Below, in pieces: positions 43,337 to 56,906 of a DNA stretch of 64,000 nucleotides. The stretch lies in assembly GCA_029948255.1 (NCBI GenBank), contig JALIZF010001723.1:476001-540000 (forward strand), given 5' to 3'. Each line of letters begins with the position of its first letter. Position 1 is the first letter of the stretch. The position numbers were made by a program, and so were the translations under genes. This stretch comes from Telmatactis stephensoni (Eukaryota; Cnidaria; Anthozoa; Actiniaria; Isophelliidae). The notes beneath the pieces were generated by a model. The model did no database searches and was not told where the DNA came from. It saw only the letters and a program-made list of their open reading frames with translations.

Positions 43337-46300
43337 TATTTCAGTGATTACTGCACAGTTTTCATGATCGAGCCTTTTGATATTCTATTAACATAAGTAC
43401 CAAGTGAACAAATACACTATATACATACAAACCGCATATATAAATAAACATGTATCTGGAGAATTTGGGTTTGTTTTGAATTAACTGAAATGAGACTCCA
43501 TTCTCTCAGGCTGGAATTTTACAACAGATCACAGCAGGGTTTTAAAACTATAGTGCCATGAATTCAAAGTTTTCTAGTTAAGGTATTGTACAAATATTGC
43601 GTTGAATTTACGCTTCGAGTACGCTTCACGCTTCACGCATCCACGAGTTATATCACAACTATTTCGCAATTCGAGGTCAACGAAAACAAAATCAAACTCA
43701 AAGCAATTAATTGTAAATGTCTATAAAGACAGAAAAAATGAAAGAAAATGAATAAACTTTAACGACGAAACCTCCGACATGTTTGAATTAATATATGATA
43801 AACGAATAAAAGTTAATCGTAGACACTAAAAGTTTCATTTTCAGACATTTTCAACGAACATCAAAACACGCAAGTTAAAAGCGTTAAGACGTAAAAACGC
43901 ATATCGGCGTTACTGCATATCCGTGATGTGAGGGCCGTGATGTAACGGGTAACGAAATTCTAAAACATTTCCCTCTAAGCTTGCGTGCAAGAATGACTCA
44001 GAGTCAAAATACCATTAACTTCCTCAAGACTTCGTGCGACTTTTGGCGAAACGTTTACTAATACTGACACTTCAATATTCCTTTAAAATTAACATGACAA
44101 AAGGAGGAAAATTGGTATGGGTTAGTCAAACAACTGACATTTGTACATAAATGCATGCATCGATACACCTAATGACGTCATAGTTCGGTCAAAGCGATTA
44201 ACTTACGTTGCCTCAACGTTTAATCCTTCGTGAAGCTATAATTACCGATAAACTAAAATAAATAAATCCCAATTTTTATGTCAAATTGTCATTAATTCTG
44301 AAAACATTGATGGAAGGGTTTTTGTTTCATTTTTGAGGGGGAAATTTTGAAGTTTGATTTTTATCAGCCAGACATGCCGATGCTTGCTCGCTACACCAGA
44401 CTGGATAGAGCATCTTGATTGGTTGTCCTTAGTTAGGCAGATGCAGGCTATAACAACAATCAAACAATGAAAGTCAAGATACTTATATATACATAGAACT
44501 GTGCTTGATGAATGAAAATATGATTTTGTTATGGACGAAACTTAAATCGATGAAAACGCCGCAAAAATCTTAAACATTTTTGTTGACAAATCGTATATGA
44601 GTAATTATGTTGATGTAGTTGAAAGGTTTTCCGAGGATCCCGCCAAAAAGCTGCAAGGTAAGCGCTTTTAGACCCATTATACAAGTTCACACATGTCTGA
44701 CTTCATTGATTTTCAATTCATTCAAACTCAGTTAGATCTAATAATGATTTCCACCAAACTATTTTTAAATTCCTTGACTATAAAGTATTAAATTTACAGT
44801 CATTGTAGAGACATATCTATATGTCGATAACTGTACGATATACTTATTTGTGGCTCGCATCCAAAGCCGGTACAACTAGCTCATTCAAAGCGAAATTTCT
44901 TCTAACTACAGGCTGAACACAAACGGTACAAATTGGTGTCAATTTCTTGTTCGAAGGCCAAGTTCTTGTACCAGCTTATCCGTGCTTTAAGGAACAGATC
45001 AAGGTATCGTCCTAGAGAGAAACACAGCTCCCGCCACAGAAACCGAAATCAGTACTTCTGAAATTATAAATTCCTAGTACGATATTTTTACAACTTAAAC
45101 TTTCATTTTCGTTACTTCCTATTCGCCTGAATGGTCAAACCACAGTACAGAAATCCGGTTTTCGAATTCCATAATACTATGTCATGTCTTTTCCTGTGTT
45201 TTATCGAACAAAAATTAATTCCGTTTCACCATAATGCTGCAGGAAAGAAAGCTTGTCTTGACCTGTCAGTTTTTGCTAGCAATGCAGTTAAGTGTAATAT
45301 ACTGAATGTATGTAGTTTTGCAAGGCCACCAAATCATAATTTACTTAATTTCATACGAGAGTATTATAAGAAAAGAAAAAATTAGCGTTAGCTAATATCT
45401 GTAGGAAATAAATACAAGGAAGCAAATCGTGACTGTAAACTCGTCTTCCGCTAACGATGATTTAAACGAACAGAGATGTAACGAAAGACTATGCAAGAAG
45501 GTGCAGCTCGTATATTGCCGATGGTTTCACAATCGTCGCGACTTCTCAAGTAAGCACATTGCAATTATTTTAATACATATCAATATAGTAATAGCTAACA
45601 TTATTATTGTTTCTTTAAAATTGTTTTCGTTCTAAACATAATATCGTTTTAAGATATGCATACAAAAGCAATAATATGAATGTAGTGACTGCCTTCTTGA
45701 AAAGCCAAACATCCTGTTTGTTGTACGCGATTACCTGCGTTTCAATGGAACGATCGATTCTGGTCCAGCTGCACAAGAATTATTTTTCGATTCAAATATT
45801 ATACTCACAATTCACCATTTAGAAAATTCTAAGAAAAATTAGTATATATATAACTTATATTATAGAGTTTTCAAACTCAGTCATTGTTAAGAAACCATTC
45901 GATCGAAGGTGTAAACCATAGAAACACGATGGGAGACTTTCATTAAAATATACAGGAACTGGCAGGCAAGGACTGAATGAAGTAAATTAAAATTCGGACT
46001 GCAATAGTTTTGGATCAAAATATAAATCAGTATAGTCTCGAATTAAGGACTTCATTTGACATTGTTGTTGAGTTTCTCAATAAAAAGTGATGGTTGAAAG
46101 AGGTAATTTAGTTTAAGTCAAACCTTGCCGAATATATATCCTTGATCAATGCTGAGTCATGATTACTCTTCAGACTTCCTGGCTTGCTCACAAACTACAT
46201 GACAAACGTAGAATATTGTTTTGTTTTCCTTCTTGAAGTATGAAACTTTGAGTCAAACTCAGTCAATTAGCTTATAACTGATCTATTCACTCTGTATTTG

Positions 46301-47266
46301 TAAAAATATTATTTTTATAATTATATTATTTACGGGCTTCAACCTTAACTGCGGGATTTGGTCTTCTGGGCTGGAAGTCCTTTTTCGATTGTTTCTGCTT
46401 AAACCTGAAGTAGAGATTAGAAATTCAAGAGCTAACTAGATTTGGCTGGATTCTATGCAGCCATTCTCTGGCGGCCATCAAAAAAATATATGAAATACAA
46501 ATTAGACTGTAAACTTCGACCAGTGTTGATCGAACTTGCGGCCTTACTATATGTTCGCTCGCATTTTAATCCAAAATTTTACTAATTACTCTTTTTACTT
46601 TAATATTTAGTGATCAAAAATGCTAATACTAATATTTGTTTGGGGTGGAAACTTGCGTCGATAATGGCCGGGCAGTTTTTGTGTTCTAGATCTTCATTGA
46701 GCAAAATAATTCAACTACAACTGGACATTGTATTTGCTTAAAATTTATGTGTGTGTGAGTGTGTGAGTGGACTGAAAGGGTGTGTCCTCCATGTTCTGTA
46801 CTTTTGACTCAAATGAATTTTTTCTCAGCTCAGTATTTACGTGAAGGATAATTTGAATAAATCTAGTTCTATCTCTGATAGTTTGAGCGAGTGTAAACGT
46901 TACATCAGTATGTTTGATATCACTTCAATATGCAATCAACATATCTAGTTGTGTCAGTCATTTGGCGTGCGTTCTAAAATGATGTCACATCCCGCCCCGA
47001 TTACGCATTGTGGTCTGATCAACACACACACAGACACACAAAAGCGCGCGCTTGCGTATACAAGCCTTTTCCCGCGCTGTTGATTCGTCAGCCTCTATTT
47101 ATTCCCATCCATCATTTGTTCTTGAGGCCAGTCAACGAGGCTCCGAGTTTGACGGAGCTGACTAGGCGCGGATAAACAGTGAAGTTGATCTACATAGTGT
47201 CTCTTCTGTTCCAATCTTGTCAAGAAGAGTAATGAAGTTTGTTTTTTGATTGATCGCAGAGTTGAT

Positions 47267-50200
47267 ATGCAGCCAATGCAGGACATTAACCAAAAGCCTT
47301 TCCAGTGTGCACACTGTCGCAAGTCTTTCAAGAGTTCTAACGGACTGAAGTACCACATCGAGAGGACGCACTCTGACGAAGAGTACATTAAAATGAGTGG
47401 CTTATTTAATGAAGGTAGGAAAGAAGAGAAGAATATACATTATTATATTAGTTGTCTTGAAACATTTTGTGGCACAACGATGTGTGAGATAGTTTGAGGT
47501 TTTACAAGACTGGTCAACGCAATTAACACGAGTGAAGTCTGTACGTTTGAGCAAAGCGTCCTAATTCTTTTAGTATTTCTCGAAACTTTTTTTCAACGAC
47601 TTGAAATTTCAGTTTCTGATTGCATGTTAACTAGGAGCGTAATACAATAAGTCTAAACACTGGTTATTTGGGTGACGAAAGCCGGGGAAGAATTTAGAAA
47701 TTAAAGAGACAATTTAGAGAACTAGGTATAATTAATATAATGTGATACAATTTTTAATTAAAAAGCGAATGTTTTCGGTGGAAATCGACATAGAAGAGCG
47801 AGCACATGTTCACCGACTTATCAAACATTCGCGGAAGAAAGTTCGTTCGATGAAGGCCTCAATCTAAGATTGATTGTTAAGACATATAATTGTAGAACTT
47901 CTTGAAAACCTTGGCCTTTGGGGAATGCCCGAAAGTATTGATCAGTACTAAAGAATATACTTTGTTTTGACAGCAAGGACAAAACCGCCCAAGACCATCC
48001 CACCAGCACTTGACCTCAGTAAAAGCAACGACTTTTCTTTATTGGAGGAGTTCGCTTTTCTTGCGACAGGCCCTCAGAGTCCATTAGTTCAGGAAGTTTA
48101 TGGTTCTGCAAGCGAAGCAGAAAGTCCGGGGGATCCCCGAGACATTGTAAGTTATTCAAGCGTTGCATTCTTTGATCAGTTTACTCAATAAATAACAGTT
48201 TTAGGAATTCGGGGATTTATTATTTATCTTCTTCTATATTGGGTGTGTAGAGGTATTAAACGGTTTTCAAATTTTTGTGTTTCTGTTTAGCAAACGTTAA
48301 CCTTAAAAGTATTGTTAATTTTTATGCAAATTTTGCTTCAAAGGCAGCAGTATTATATTACTGAGCAAAGCGCACGTACTCAGAATATTGATCTGAAATC
48401 AAAATTACGAAATTACGAAATTACGAAATCACGAACAATCACGAAAAACAAAAACTGCCACTCTTCTGTGCACAGCTACTCGTCGTACTTTTTGTAACTA
48501 CAAAAACGAAATCCTGTTTTGTCTACCAAAACCCGTTCAGACTTGATATAGCGATCAAAAGATGCTTTCCTTTGGAAGTCTGCCATTGAAAACACGACAA
48601 GACACACACATTTTACCGTGAAAATCGGTCAAGGTAATGAGACAACTGTTGTCTTATTGTTTATCAATTCTGACCACGTGACGTACGTCACATGTGTAAC
48701 CACCACAGCGCAGAAAACAAAGATGGGTTCAGTAATTTATAACGATCGATTTGCGAAAAAAAATTCAGGAAACATTGATTGAAGGAGAGAATCTGTTGTG
48801 TCAGTACATGCTAGTAACAAATGGTTTGGCTATCCACGAGTTAACTAGGTGGCCATTTTCACAACAGTCTGAATATTCTGAATGAGAAGCGTTTATATGT
48901 ACTTCGAGCACGCAGTGTTTTCGCAATTTAACGGTAAATTCGATGTACTTTTTATGTAAACGAAGCAAGACCAATTGAAAGATGATCAAACTGCTATTTT
49001 GAGGGCTGAATTCTTAGACAACAGAAGTTAATTACTTGGTCCGAAATTGGATAAACATTTGTAGGAGTGGCTGTAGATAGGCAAGATTGCCCCTTATGCG
49101 TCCTCGCTGAACTATTCTTTCTGTTTTATACTTTCTCTCAGGACTACAACATACCAAGTGTAGAAAGTGATTCAAGTGCCACATCTCCCCTCCCCACCCA
49201 TACAGCGTACAGATACCCCACACCTCCACCCACAGCATGGAGTTGTTTCTTAGATGGAACAAGAATACAGTTGGAAGGTGATGAAGAATGGAAGTATGCA
49301 GAGGATCTTGGAAATGATGATATACCCAACGTTTGCGATCCCAGTGATGGGCTAAAGCTTACTTCGTGTGAGAGAATCGTCCATGTTGTCGGACATCTTG
49401 ATGACACGGTAAGATTCGCAACGCAATCTTATGAAAAAAAGCTCGTTGTGTAACGTGTCACGTCACGTGGCAAGTGCGTACGTGTACTCTTATTATGCGC
49501 TCTCCTGAGGCGAGTCTATTTTTATCTTCAGTGCGTGTCTGCATGAATTTCAGTAATGAGTGTAACGTTACTTTTCGAAAACGCTTTAATAACTTGTAAA
49601 CAATGGTGGACGCTTCTTTGACAAGCATTAAATAGTGTTATGACGTCAGCGTTGTCGAAAAATATACGTTTTCGGTGAGCGTTTTCATCATTTTCTTTTG
49701 ACGGAAGATCTAAACGCGAAAAAAAGTATACGTTTTCAACGTATGGACGGAGACTAAGAAATCGCTCATCCAGGTATGGTAATCCGGGTAAAGAGTACTT
49801 GTACTCCTAAACTCTAAACATCGTTTAACCAACAAATTCAGTCGGTCAAAGGAGGTCTGATCTGATCACGTACTGAAGATCTTCTTCGTTGGAAAAGAAA
49901 AACAACGTGTGCGCCCATGCTGCGTTCTGTCGCGCAAAAGTCGAAATGTGCGAGTACGTGTTAAAACAGATACATGATATATAGTGGATAAGTTTTCAAT
50001 TTCATGAAATAGAAACAAATTATATCATTCAAATGATTCAACGAGGCTTATGAACTTCTCAAATCATGTACCATTACCAGTATATACCTTAAATAGCTGC
50101 ACTTTTGTGAAGATCGCTCAAAATTGGAAACTGATTATTTTTATTTGAAGTAATTAAACAATCTGAATGAGATAATGAATATAGATGAACATAACCTATT

Positions 50201-52696
50201 ATCCTCAAAATTCTTCATTTTAAGCACATAAATTTCGGTTTTAAACTACTTCATCTACTCACAATTTAGATATTAAAATACTTGATTTCTCCGTCTCATT
50301 TGAATTTGAAGAAAATACGCTGTATATTGCTTGGTGAATATCTATCAGCTGACTATAGATAAATTTCCCGAGTTTCAAGTCATGTTTCCAACTCAATTTC
50401 CATCTAAGTGACCCTTTGATTACTGTTAAACATTATTACAGCAATACCATGAAATAATTTGTTTCTACTTCTGTGTTTTCGTTTATAGGAATTTTTGGCC
50501 TACTTTTCTTCCACATCTGCGAATCTGCCAAGCTTACGAGCTGAGGTATCTGGCGACCATCCCTTCTTTGTTAAGAACAAAGGATGGAGCTCTTTCCAGC
50601 CCTCAAGAACACTGGAGAAGTACAATATGGTCTGTCAGATGTTGACGAAAGGCGATATTTGTCTTCCATCATCACATCCTACTGTTTTGAAGGCTAAAAG
50701 AATGGGAAGAAGTTCCAACATGTAAGTTTGAAATTGATGTTATCGAGTGTCGACAGTTTAGATTGATCATGAGAGCTTATAAAAGAGTCCTATATCCGAT
50801 TGTTATTAAAGATAAACGAATGGGAAGAAGTTTCAACATGTACGTTTGAAGTTGACGTTGATTAATTGTCGAGTGTCGCGTGTCGAGACTAATCAAGAGT
50901 TGAGAGTCGAGCGTTCTATAAATTCGCGTTCTATCTTGAGATATAAGCGGTACAAAACTTGATCGATTGGTTAAGACAAGAAGCTCATGTAATACCGCCT
51001 TATAATTTCAAGAAAAAATATCGAATGCGTTTTTCTGCTGCATGTAACAGCATGCAGATATATATTTTTTAAATTTACTCTTTGTTTTTAGGTTCAACTT
51101 CACCGATCTGGATTCGAATGCCGCCCTAACTTTAAGCAGCATGGCTAAGGTGAGTGATAAAAATCGGCGAGAATGAGCTGTAAAATAAAATATTTGTAAA
51201 TCGGTATGACAAAATGCATATAGTAATAATAAAACCACATCACAATGTATGGTGTATAACCGAATAACAACTGAATACCTAGTGCGCATGGTCATGCTCA
51301 ACGTATAAGTCGGTACGACACAAAAAGCCTTGCAGAGACAATAAAATGATATCCTAATATATAGTATAACTGAACACTTAGTGTATATGGTCATGCTCAA
51401 CGTATAAATCGGTACGACACTAAAAGCTTTGCAGAAACAATGAACGGTAAAATATACGATACATTAGTGAATGTTTTCAGTCATCTGATAAGTTTTATAT
51501 TCTATCCTTACACAGGATCGTCAAAAACACAGATCGCGTCAATCCAGGCTACCCTCAGTCCAGTCCATCGTTCAAAACTCGACGTCAGATATCCAACAGT
51601 TGAATAAACGTCCAATGAACGCGTTTATGTTGTTTGCAAAGAAATACAGGTTAAAGATTACTAAGGCACACCCTGGTAAAGACAACAGGTAGGAAGATTT
51701 TTAAGCAAAGACAAACTCAAGTCTAGGAAAATACGATGTCAGTTTTCATCTAAAGTTGCGCGCAATAGCTTTTGCATCGCGTGCCCATCCGTGCAGCAGT
51801 TACGAGCAATGTAGTCTCCTACACAACGTACCGTAGTTTGTGTAGTAAGCGTTGCGTGACGACGCAAACTGTGGCTACGTACGTAGGAAACTGCGCGCAA
51901 TATTGCAAAAGTAAAACTATTATTTCACTACAAGTGCAGTGTGCAACGTGGTGCATGTACAACTATTGCAAGGATTGACACACGATACAATTCTGTGTTG
52001 AGTGCAATGTTGCAGAAAAATTACAGGAAAAGTTGTATCTATGTCCGAGCCTTACTGTCACTGTTCCGATGGAGTCCTCTTGTTTGAAGTATTGTTGTTG
52101 CTTAATCCCCAGTAGCTCAACATCTGTTTGATCACTAGTAGTGAACAGAAATCATATATCACATCACATAACAGAAATGTCAAAGGACACTCAGCAATCG
52201 TACTGAAAAAAATAATTTTGAATGTTGGTTATTTATTGTGCACAGAGCCATAAGTGTGATTCTTGGTGACCAGTGGAAGTCCATGAAACCCGAGGAACGG
52301 AACCAATACGTCCTTGAAGCCAAGCAGTTAGCTGAAGAACATAAGAAGGTCAATCCTGACTGCTGGAAGAGAAAACGAAGCGTTGGTCAGGTAATCATGA
52401 TAGTTCCTTAGGAATGGACCATTATATTTTTTTTTAGTTATTGCCCAAACCCCCACCCCTCCCTCTCAAAAATCTAATGGTCCGTCCCTTACGAATGCTT
52501 CTTGTGTGTGGAAGCGTTGGTCAGATGCATACCTGGACTTGTTGACCACGCCTTTATGTTTTATGTGCATACACATGAAGGTCGGATCAGCTGGGACCTG
52601 TTTCTCGAAAGACTTATGATTACGCCTTCACTAACGTCCATCTTCATGTCCATATTTCAGGGTCGAACAAAAGTTCCAAGTCTCAAGAGACTATAA
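47267..52696 (+). CDS. HBP1: HMG-box protein 1 (AXH and HMG box) with an N-terminal C2H2 zinc finger
   Basis: There are eight exons: 47267-47414, 47974-48146, 49142-49408, 50489-50721, 51092-51149, 51516-51688, 52246-52390 and 52661-52696. All are GT-AG with matching phases, giving 410 residues (human 514). Exon 1 encodes one C2H2 finger (C14, C17, H30, H35) in KPFQCAHCRKSF...H. Exon 2 has LEEFAFLATGPQSPL, like the conserved vertebrate N-terminal motif. The AXH domain spans about 139-270 (TAWSCFLDGTRIQL, GDHPFFVKNKGWSSF), and the HMG box about 324-395 (KRPMNAFMLFAKKY, AISVILGDQW). HBP1 is a sequence-specific repressor acting in cell-cycle exit and Wnt signalling in vertebrates. The finger is absent from the vertebrate protein as I recall it. 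The start is the first in-frame ATG after an upstream stop; an upstream exon cannot be excluded. Confidence 0.92.
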
Positions 52697-52934
52697 CTGC
52701 GTGTTTACAAGAGAGGTTGTATTCATAGACGCTCCAACAACTTAATATATTCTTGTTTATAGTATTCTTTAGTATTGTTTCCCAAGGAAACATTGGTTTA
52801 AATTTTGCAGGCGTTAGACTGATATGAGTAGGAGTCCTTTGTACAGATCTTCCTTGAAAGCAAACTCTTGTCTAATTGAGACCATGTTTTATACTGGGTT
52901 ACAACGCATAGCGCCCCGTAACAATGTTGCGTTA

Positions 52935-53073
52935 GAGTAGATTTCGTATGAGTGTGAAACGGACCGCGCCGTGCCGTGTTAGTACCGTTATGTCTATAAA
53001 AAGATTCGAAATTCCTGTCGTAACTGTGCTGTAACCGTGCGGTGCCATTTTCACACTCATACGAAATCTACTC
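52935..53073. mobile_element. TA-MITE family copy 2 (139 bp)
   Basis: GAGTAGATTTCGTATGAGTG at the left and its inverted match CACTCATACGAAATCTACTC at the right are perfect over 20 bp and flanked by TA on both sides. GTGAAA and TTTTCAC extend the pairing inward. The centre has CTATAAAAAGATTCGAAATT. Confidence 0.9.
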
Positions 53074-53475
53074 TAAGAGTACAGTTGACGTAGTAAAACA
53101 CAGCGCGTGGCTATAATTTTAACGGTCTTGAACTCACATTGTTGCAGACAATTTTTTACGCAGCCGCGCATGCCGAGTTGTGCTACGCCAACGTTTAACG
53201 CAGATCGAAGTGTTTTCATGAAATGACATGCGTGTTAATGAAAATACCTCGCGCATCGTTATAGCTCTGGTCGTCATGTCAGCTTTACTGCTTTACGCAT
53301 TCTGTTCTTAATTTTTTGCAACATTTCAGGAACAGAATTGGTGAAATAGAAAATCAGAATAAATCTCTCTCAACTGATCTGGCCTCGTTTCAAAAAGCTT
53401 ACTTAACTTACCAGCCTGCGTTTAGCCGAACAAAACCCTGATTATGGTTTTGTGCGGCTAGCTGTAAGTAGACTA

Positions 53476-53624
53476 GAGCAGATTTCGTATGAGTACGTGT
53501 GAAACGTGTCGCTCCGTGCCGTGACCGTGTCAGTGCCGTGATGTCTATAAAAACATTAGAAATTCTCGCCGTAACCGTGCCGTGACCGTGCGGTGTCGTT
53601 TTCACACTCATACGAAATTTATTC
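53476..53624. mobile_element. TA-MITE family copy 3 (149 bp)
   Basis: GAGCAGATTTCGTATGAGTA at the left is paired with CACTCATACGAAATTTATTC at the right, with TA on both flanks. The internal CCGTGCCGTGACCGTG tracts are shared with the other copies. Confidence 0.85.
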
Positions 53625-54836
53625 TATTCACTCACCAGTACTCGTAAATCTAAAACCATGATCGATTTTTCTGAGGAATAACAGCTATATTTTTATCGTT
53701 TCCGAAATCTATTGCCTTTGATATTAAATTCATGCATCTCTTATAATGGAGTGTTTTCGTACAAATTCCATTTAGTTTACGATAAAGATGTTTGTTGCAT
53801 ACGACTACTCGGTCGTAAGTTACGCAAGTTTTGTGAAATCTCTGGAGGACTGAGCTGTGGAATTAGTTGATAGTGAACTGGGTTATCATATTAATAACTC
53901 CGCTATCATTATTGTAAATATTATTATAATTTATAGTTATTAGCCTGAAGACCGGATACACGCTGCAATTTTTCTTGCAACATTGCGCGAGTGTAGAGTT
54001 ATCGTTTTGAAAAAGTAATACGATGATATTTTGCTGTGACCTAGCGCGAAACAGATTTCAAAGATCATATCTGTAACACAAAGTATTGCCATCATAATTT
54101 GTTCGCTACACGGTGCAATTCGTATGCACAATAATGAACTGGAAAACTGTTGCGCGCAACGTCGCAGAGAGGGACACACGGTGAAAAATCATGTCCATGC
54201 TGTTGCTCGCAATGTTGTGAGAAAATTTGCATCAATCGTCCGGGCGTTTAGCCCCTATAAAGCAAACTAACGTGTCAGGCCTGCATGTTGTGTGGCACAT
54301 TCGCCCGTCTAAGCAGAGCCCTTTACATATCGGGACATTAAATCGTAAGCGTGAAACGTTTGTCTGCTAAAGGAGCTATCAAACCGTAGCACTATTTACG
54401 CCAAGGCGGATTATCTTATTATAGATCAACGTGCATGTGAACAAAATTCTCCAGAGGGAAGAACGGGATCGGAACAAGGCTGCATGTAAATATGGGGGAA
54501 GCTAAGTCCGCTTGAGTAAGAGAAAGTGCATGCACATAAACACAAGATTTCCATTATCAGGGATCGGCGTAGTCTCCTACGCAGCCGCAGTTTTGCGAGA
54601 ACCTACTTGGCCTTAATTTTCCCTTCTATGCTATCCTAATGGAGAAACTCATTCACATTTTGTGTAATACTGGCCGCGGAATATTTGTTCAAATGTTGCA
54701 AAGTTATTTTTGTAAGTATTCATAATTTTGTAATTCATTTATAGCTATTAGTAAGAAATGTAGATAAACTGGAATCTAATAAAAATGTCAAATAATATTT
54801 GAAGTCTGGTTTTCCGAGACACTCATTCTCCACCCA

Positions 54837-55124
54837 TATATACCTATTTCAAAAAAGGTTGTCGTATGAGAAGTCTCAAGCCTACGCGACTAGACCGAAA
54901 AGGAGTATGGGTAGTTGCAAAATTTCACTCTCTTTTTCGCATTGGTCTTGATTTTAGCATCAGCAAATGAAGCTCTTTGATGTATTAGGTCATTGTAAGC
55001 TGAAGTTGAATTATGGTGTGGACATTTTCGTAGTTTTACAGCTTTAGTAATTTTTACCCATGCTTCCTTTCGGGTGAGTCGCGTAGGCTTTGACCGACAA
55101 CATTTATTGAAATAGGTGTATATA
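54837..55124. mobile_element. Palindromic MITE-like element (family of 10428-10730)
   Basis: The left end TATATACCTATTTCAAAAAA and the right end TTATTGAAATAGGTGTATA are inverted partners. GTCTCAAGCCTACGCGACTA pairs with GAGTCGCGTAGGCTTTGACC further in. It shares the CAAGCCTACGCG and GGTTGTCG blocks with the element at 10428-10730. Confidence 0.75.
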
Positions 55125-56763
55125 ATGCAAACTTTAAAAATGTGAAGGTGATTTTTATGATTAAGCTTTTTCTCGGTAGAGACATTACCACATATTATGC
55201 CAATTAGGGCTATTCTTCTTTGATAGTGGTGTGAATTCCTTAATTTATGTCCCTCTAATGGTGTGTTCATGGAAATTTGGAAATGGGTACTTTTACCTTT
55301 TTGCCGTCGTACGGGCCAGATATCAAAAATACTTTTTATAATTGGTTTAAAACAGGGAAAAGCCAATCACTATCCCTTGTATCAAATAATTGTCTCTTAA
55401 TTAAAGACGTGCCCCGTCCATATGCGCTTACGTTTGTACACGATTTGTCCACTCGAATAGGGTTTCGTTTACGTTCGTATATCTTTATGCGATTAGATCC
55501 ACGAAAACGCTTTAACTTGTTAAAAATGGTGAACGCTTCATTTAGTAAGCATTGATTGTTGCGATGTCAGCGTTTTTGAAAATATGCGTTCACGGGTGGC
55601 CAGACGGAAACAAGTAAACATGGTTTCAAAAATATCCACTTTGGAGAGCATTTTCGAAATCATGCGCTTAATTACTGTTAGCGCGTTAGCCGTTTACGTG
55701 TGGTGTGGACGACAGGCCTGAACGGGAAGGGCTAAACAATATGCGTTTAGAAACGTAAACTTAAACGTGAAGACGGAATACAAGAAAATTCACAAAAGTA
55801 CACAATGATTCAATTTCTATTGTATATTTATTCAAAAACCACACGTCTAGAAATGTTCAAGCGTAGAATTTCACGAGTGCTTAGACTAGTCTTTTGACAC
55901 TAGTTTATAGTAGAGTCCATTAAAAAACAAACATTTCACAACACAAATATCCATAATCTTGACCCCCATTTTAAATACAATTTGTAGTCAAAAACTTTCT
56001 TAAAAAATTGCAGCCACTAACAGTACAGTTTTACTGCGATGAACGATTGTGCTAACGAGAACTGAATTAGGTGCATACAATATACAACAAATTGATGTAA
56101 CCATACATACGCTCTGAATTTCATTCATATATACATCTATTTATAAGAGGGAACTTCAATTTACGATTGGGCTCCCTGTGGTGTAAAAGGGCGTGGTCGG
56201 TCCTTGCACCCGTAAAGAGCTGATACTTCGATATGGCGAGACGAAAGAGTAAGAACGGTGATTAAAACGGTTTGAAAACCTTTAGGTAGAGATTGTCTTA
56301 GTAAAAAAAGAGCACTCAGTTCATAAAATATATTGGATGCTCTACGATACGCAGTTTATGTGATACTATTATAGCAATGATGGCGATTAGTATAATGATT
56401 TTGCGGACGAGTAATTTACAATTTAATGAAGGATATTCGGATGTTGAGAAAAATGTCGCATTACTATGAGAATTAAAAGCATGCAAGCTTACAGATGAGC
56501 AGTTGAATAGAGTAGATTTCGTATGAGTGAAAAGTCTACGGTACGGATGTACAATACGGATACGATACAGCAAATATATATACGACCAATCCTTGGACGA
56601 GTTACTCGAAAGACGCGATAAGTCTACGGGCCCGTTAACTTACCCAATACAGTATTACAGGCAAGTTACGTTAACGGGTGCTCACGCACTCGCGTTGTTA
56701 TTTCCCGTAACTTAATGGTCCCGTAAAGTTATCGGGTCTTACGAAAAACGGGCCCCCTAACTA

Positions 56764-56906
56764 GAGTACATTTCGTATGACTGTGAAAACGGCGCGGTCA
56801 TGACACGGCACGGTAACGGTAGGAATTTCGAATGTTTTTATAGACATCACGGCACTGATACGGTTACGGTACGGCGCGGTACGTTTCACACATACAAAAT
56901 CTGCTC
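56764..56906. mobile_element. TA-MITE family copy 4 (143 bp)
   Basis: GAGTACATTTCGTATGACTG at the left and CACACATACAAAATCTGCTC at the right are imperfect inverted repeats, with TA on both flanks. The internal order is inverted relative to copies 2 and 3 (GGAATTTCGAATGTTTTTAT). A lone left end of the same family (GAGTAGATTTCGTATGAGTG) lies at 56510. Confidence 0.85.

Larger units (their letters stand above)
34067..47266. other. 13-kb interval without a supported gene
   Basis: Between AATF and HBP1 I find no frame with recognisable protein similarity. The stretch includes the MITE at 34377-34772, a TIR-like hairpin at about 42923-43001, a tandem repeat at 42436-42650, a 10-bp TTGCCYAAAG array at 43020-43112, a TA-flanked MITE at 43203-43336, CATC microsatellites near 40640 and 40741, and a poly-A run near 40063. 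Open segments with plausible splice sites at 44.6-45.6 kb are weak. Part of the interval may be HBP1 regulatory DNA or an unseen 5' UTR exon. Confidence 0.4.

Noticed and set aside
51772..51978. Cysteine-rich 68-codon open frame resembling a small secreted peptide
   Set aside because: It lies in HBP1 intron 6 inside an inverted-repeat segment rich in GTAGTCTCCTAC / GTAGGA and GCGCAA motifs. It has no signal peptide, and its cysteine spacing does not match the peptide family near 5-12 kb.
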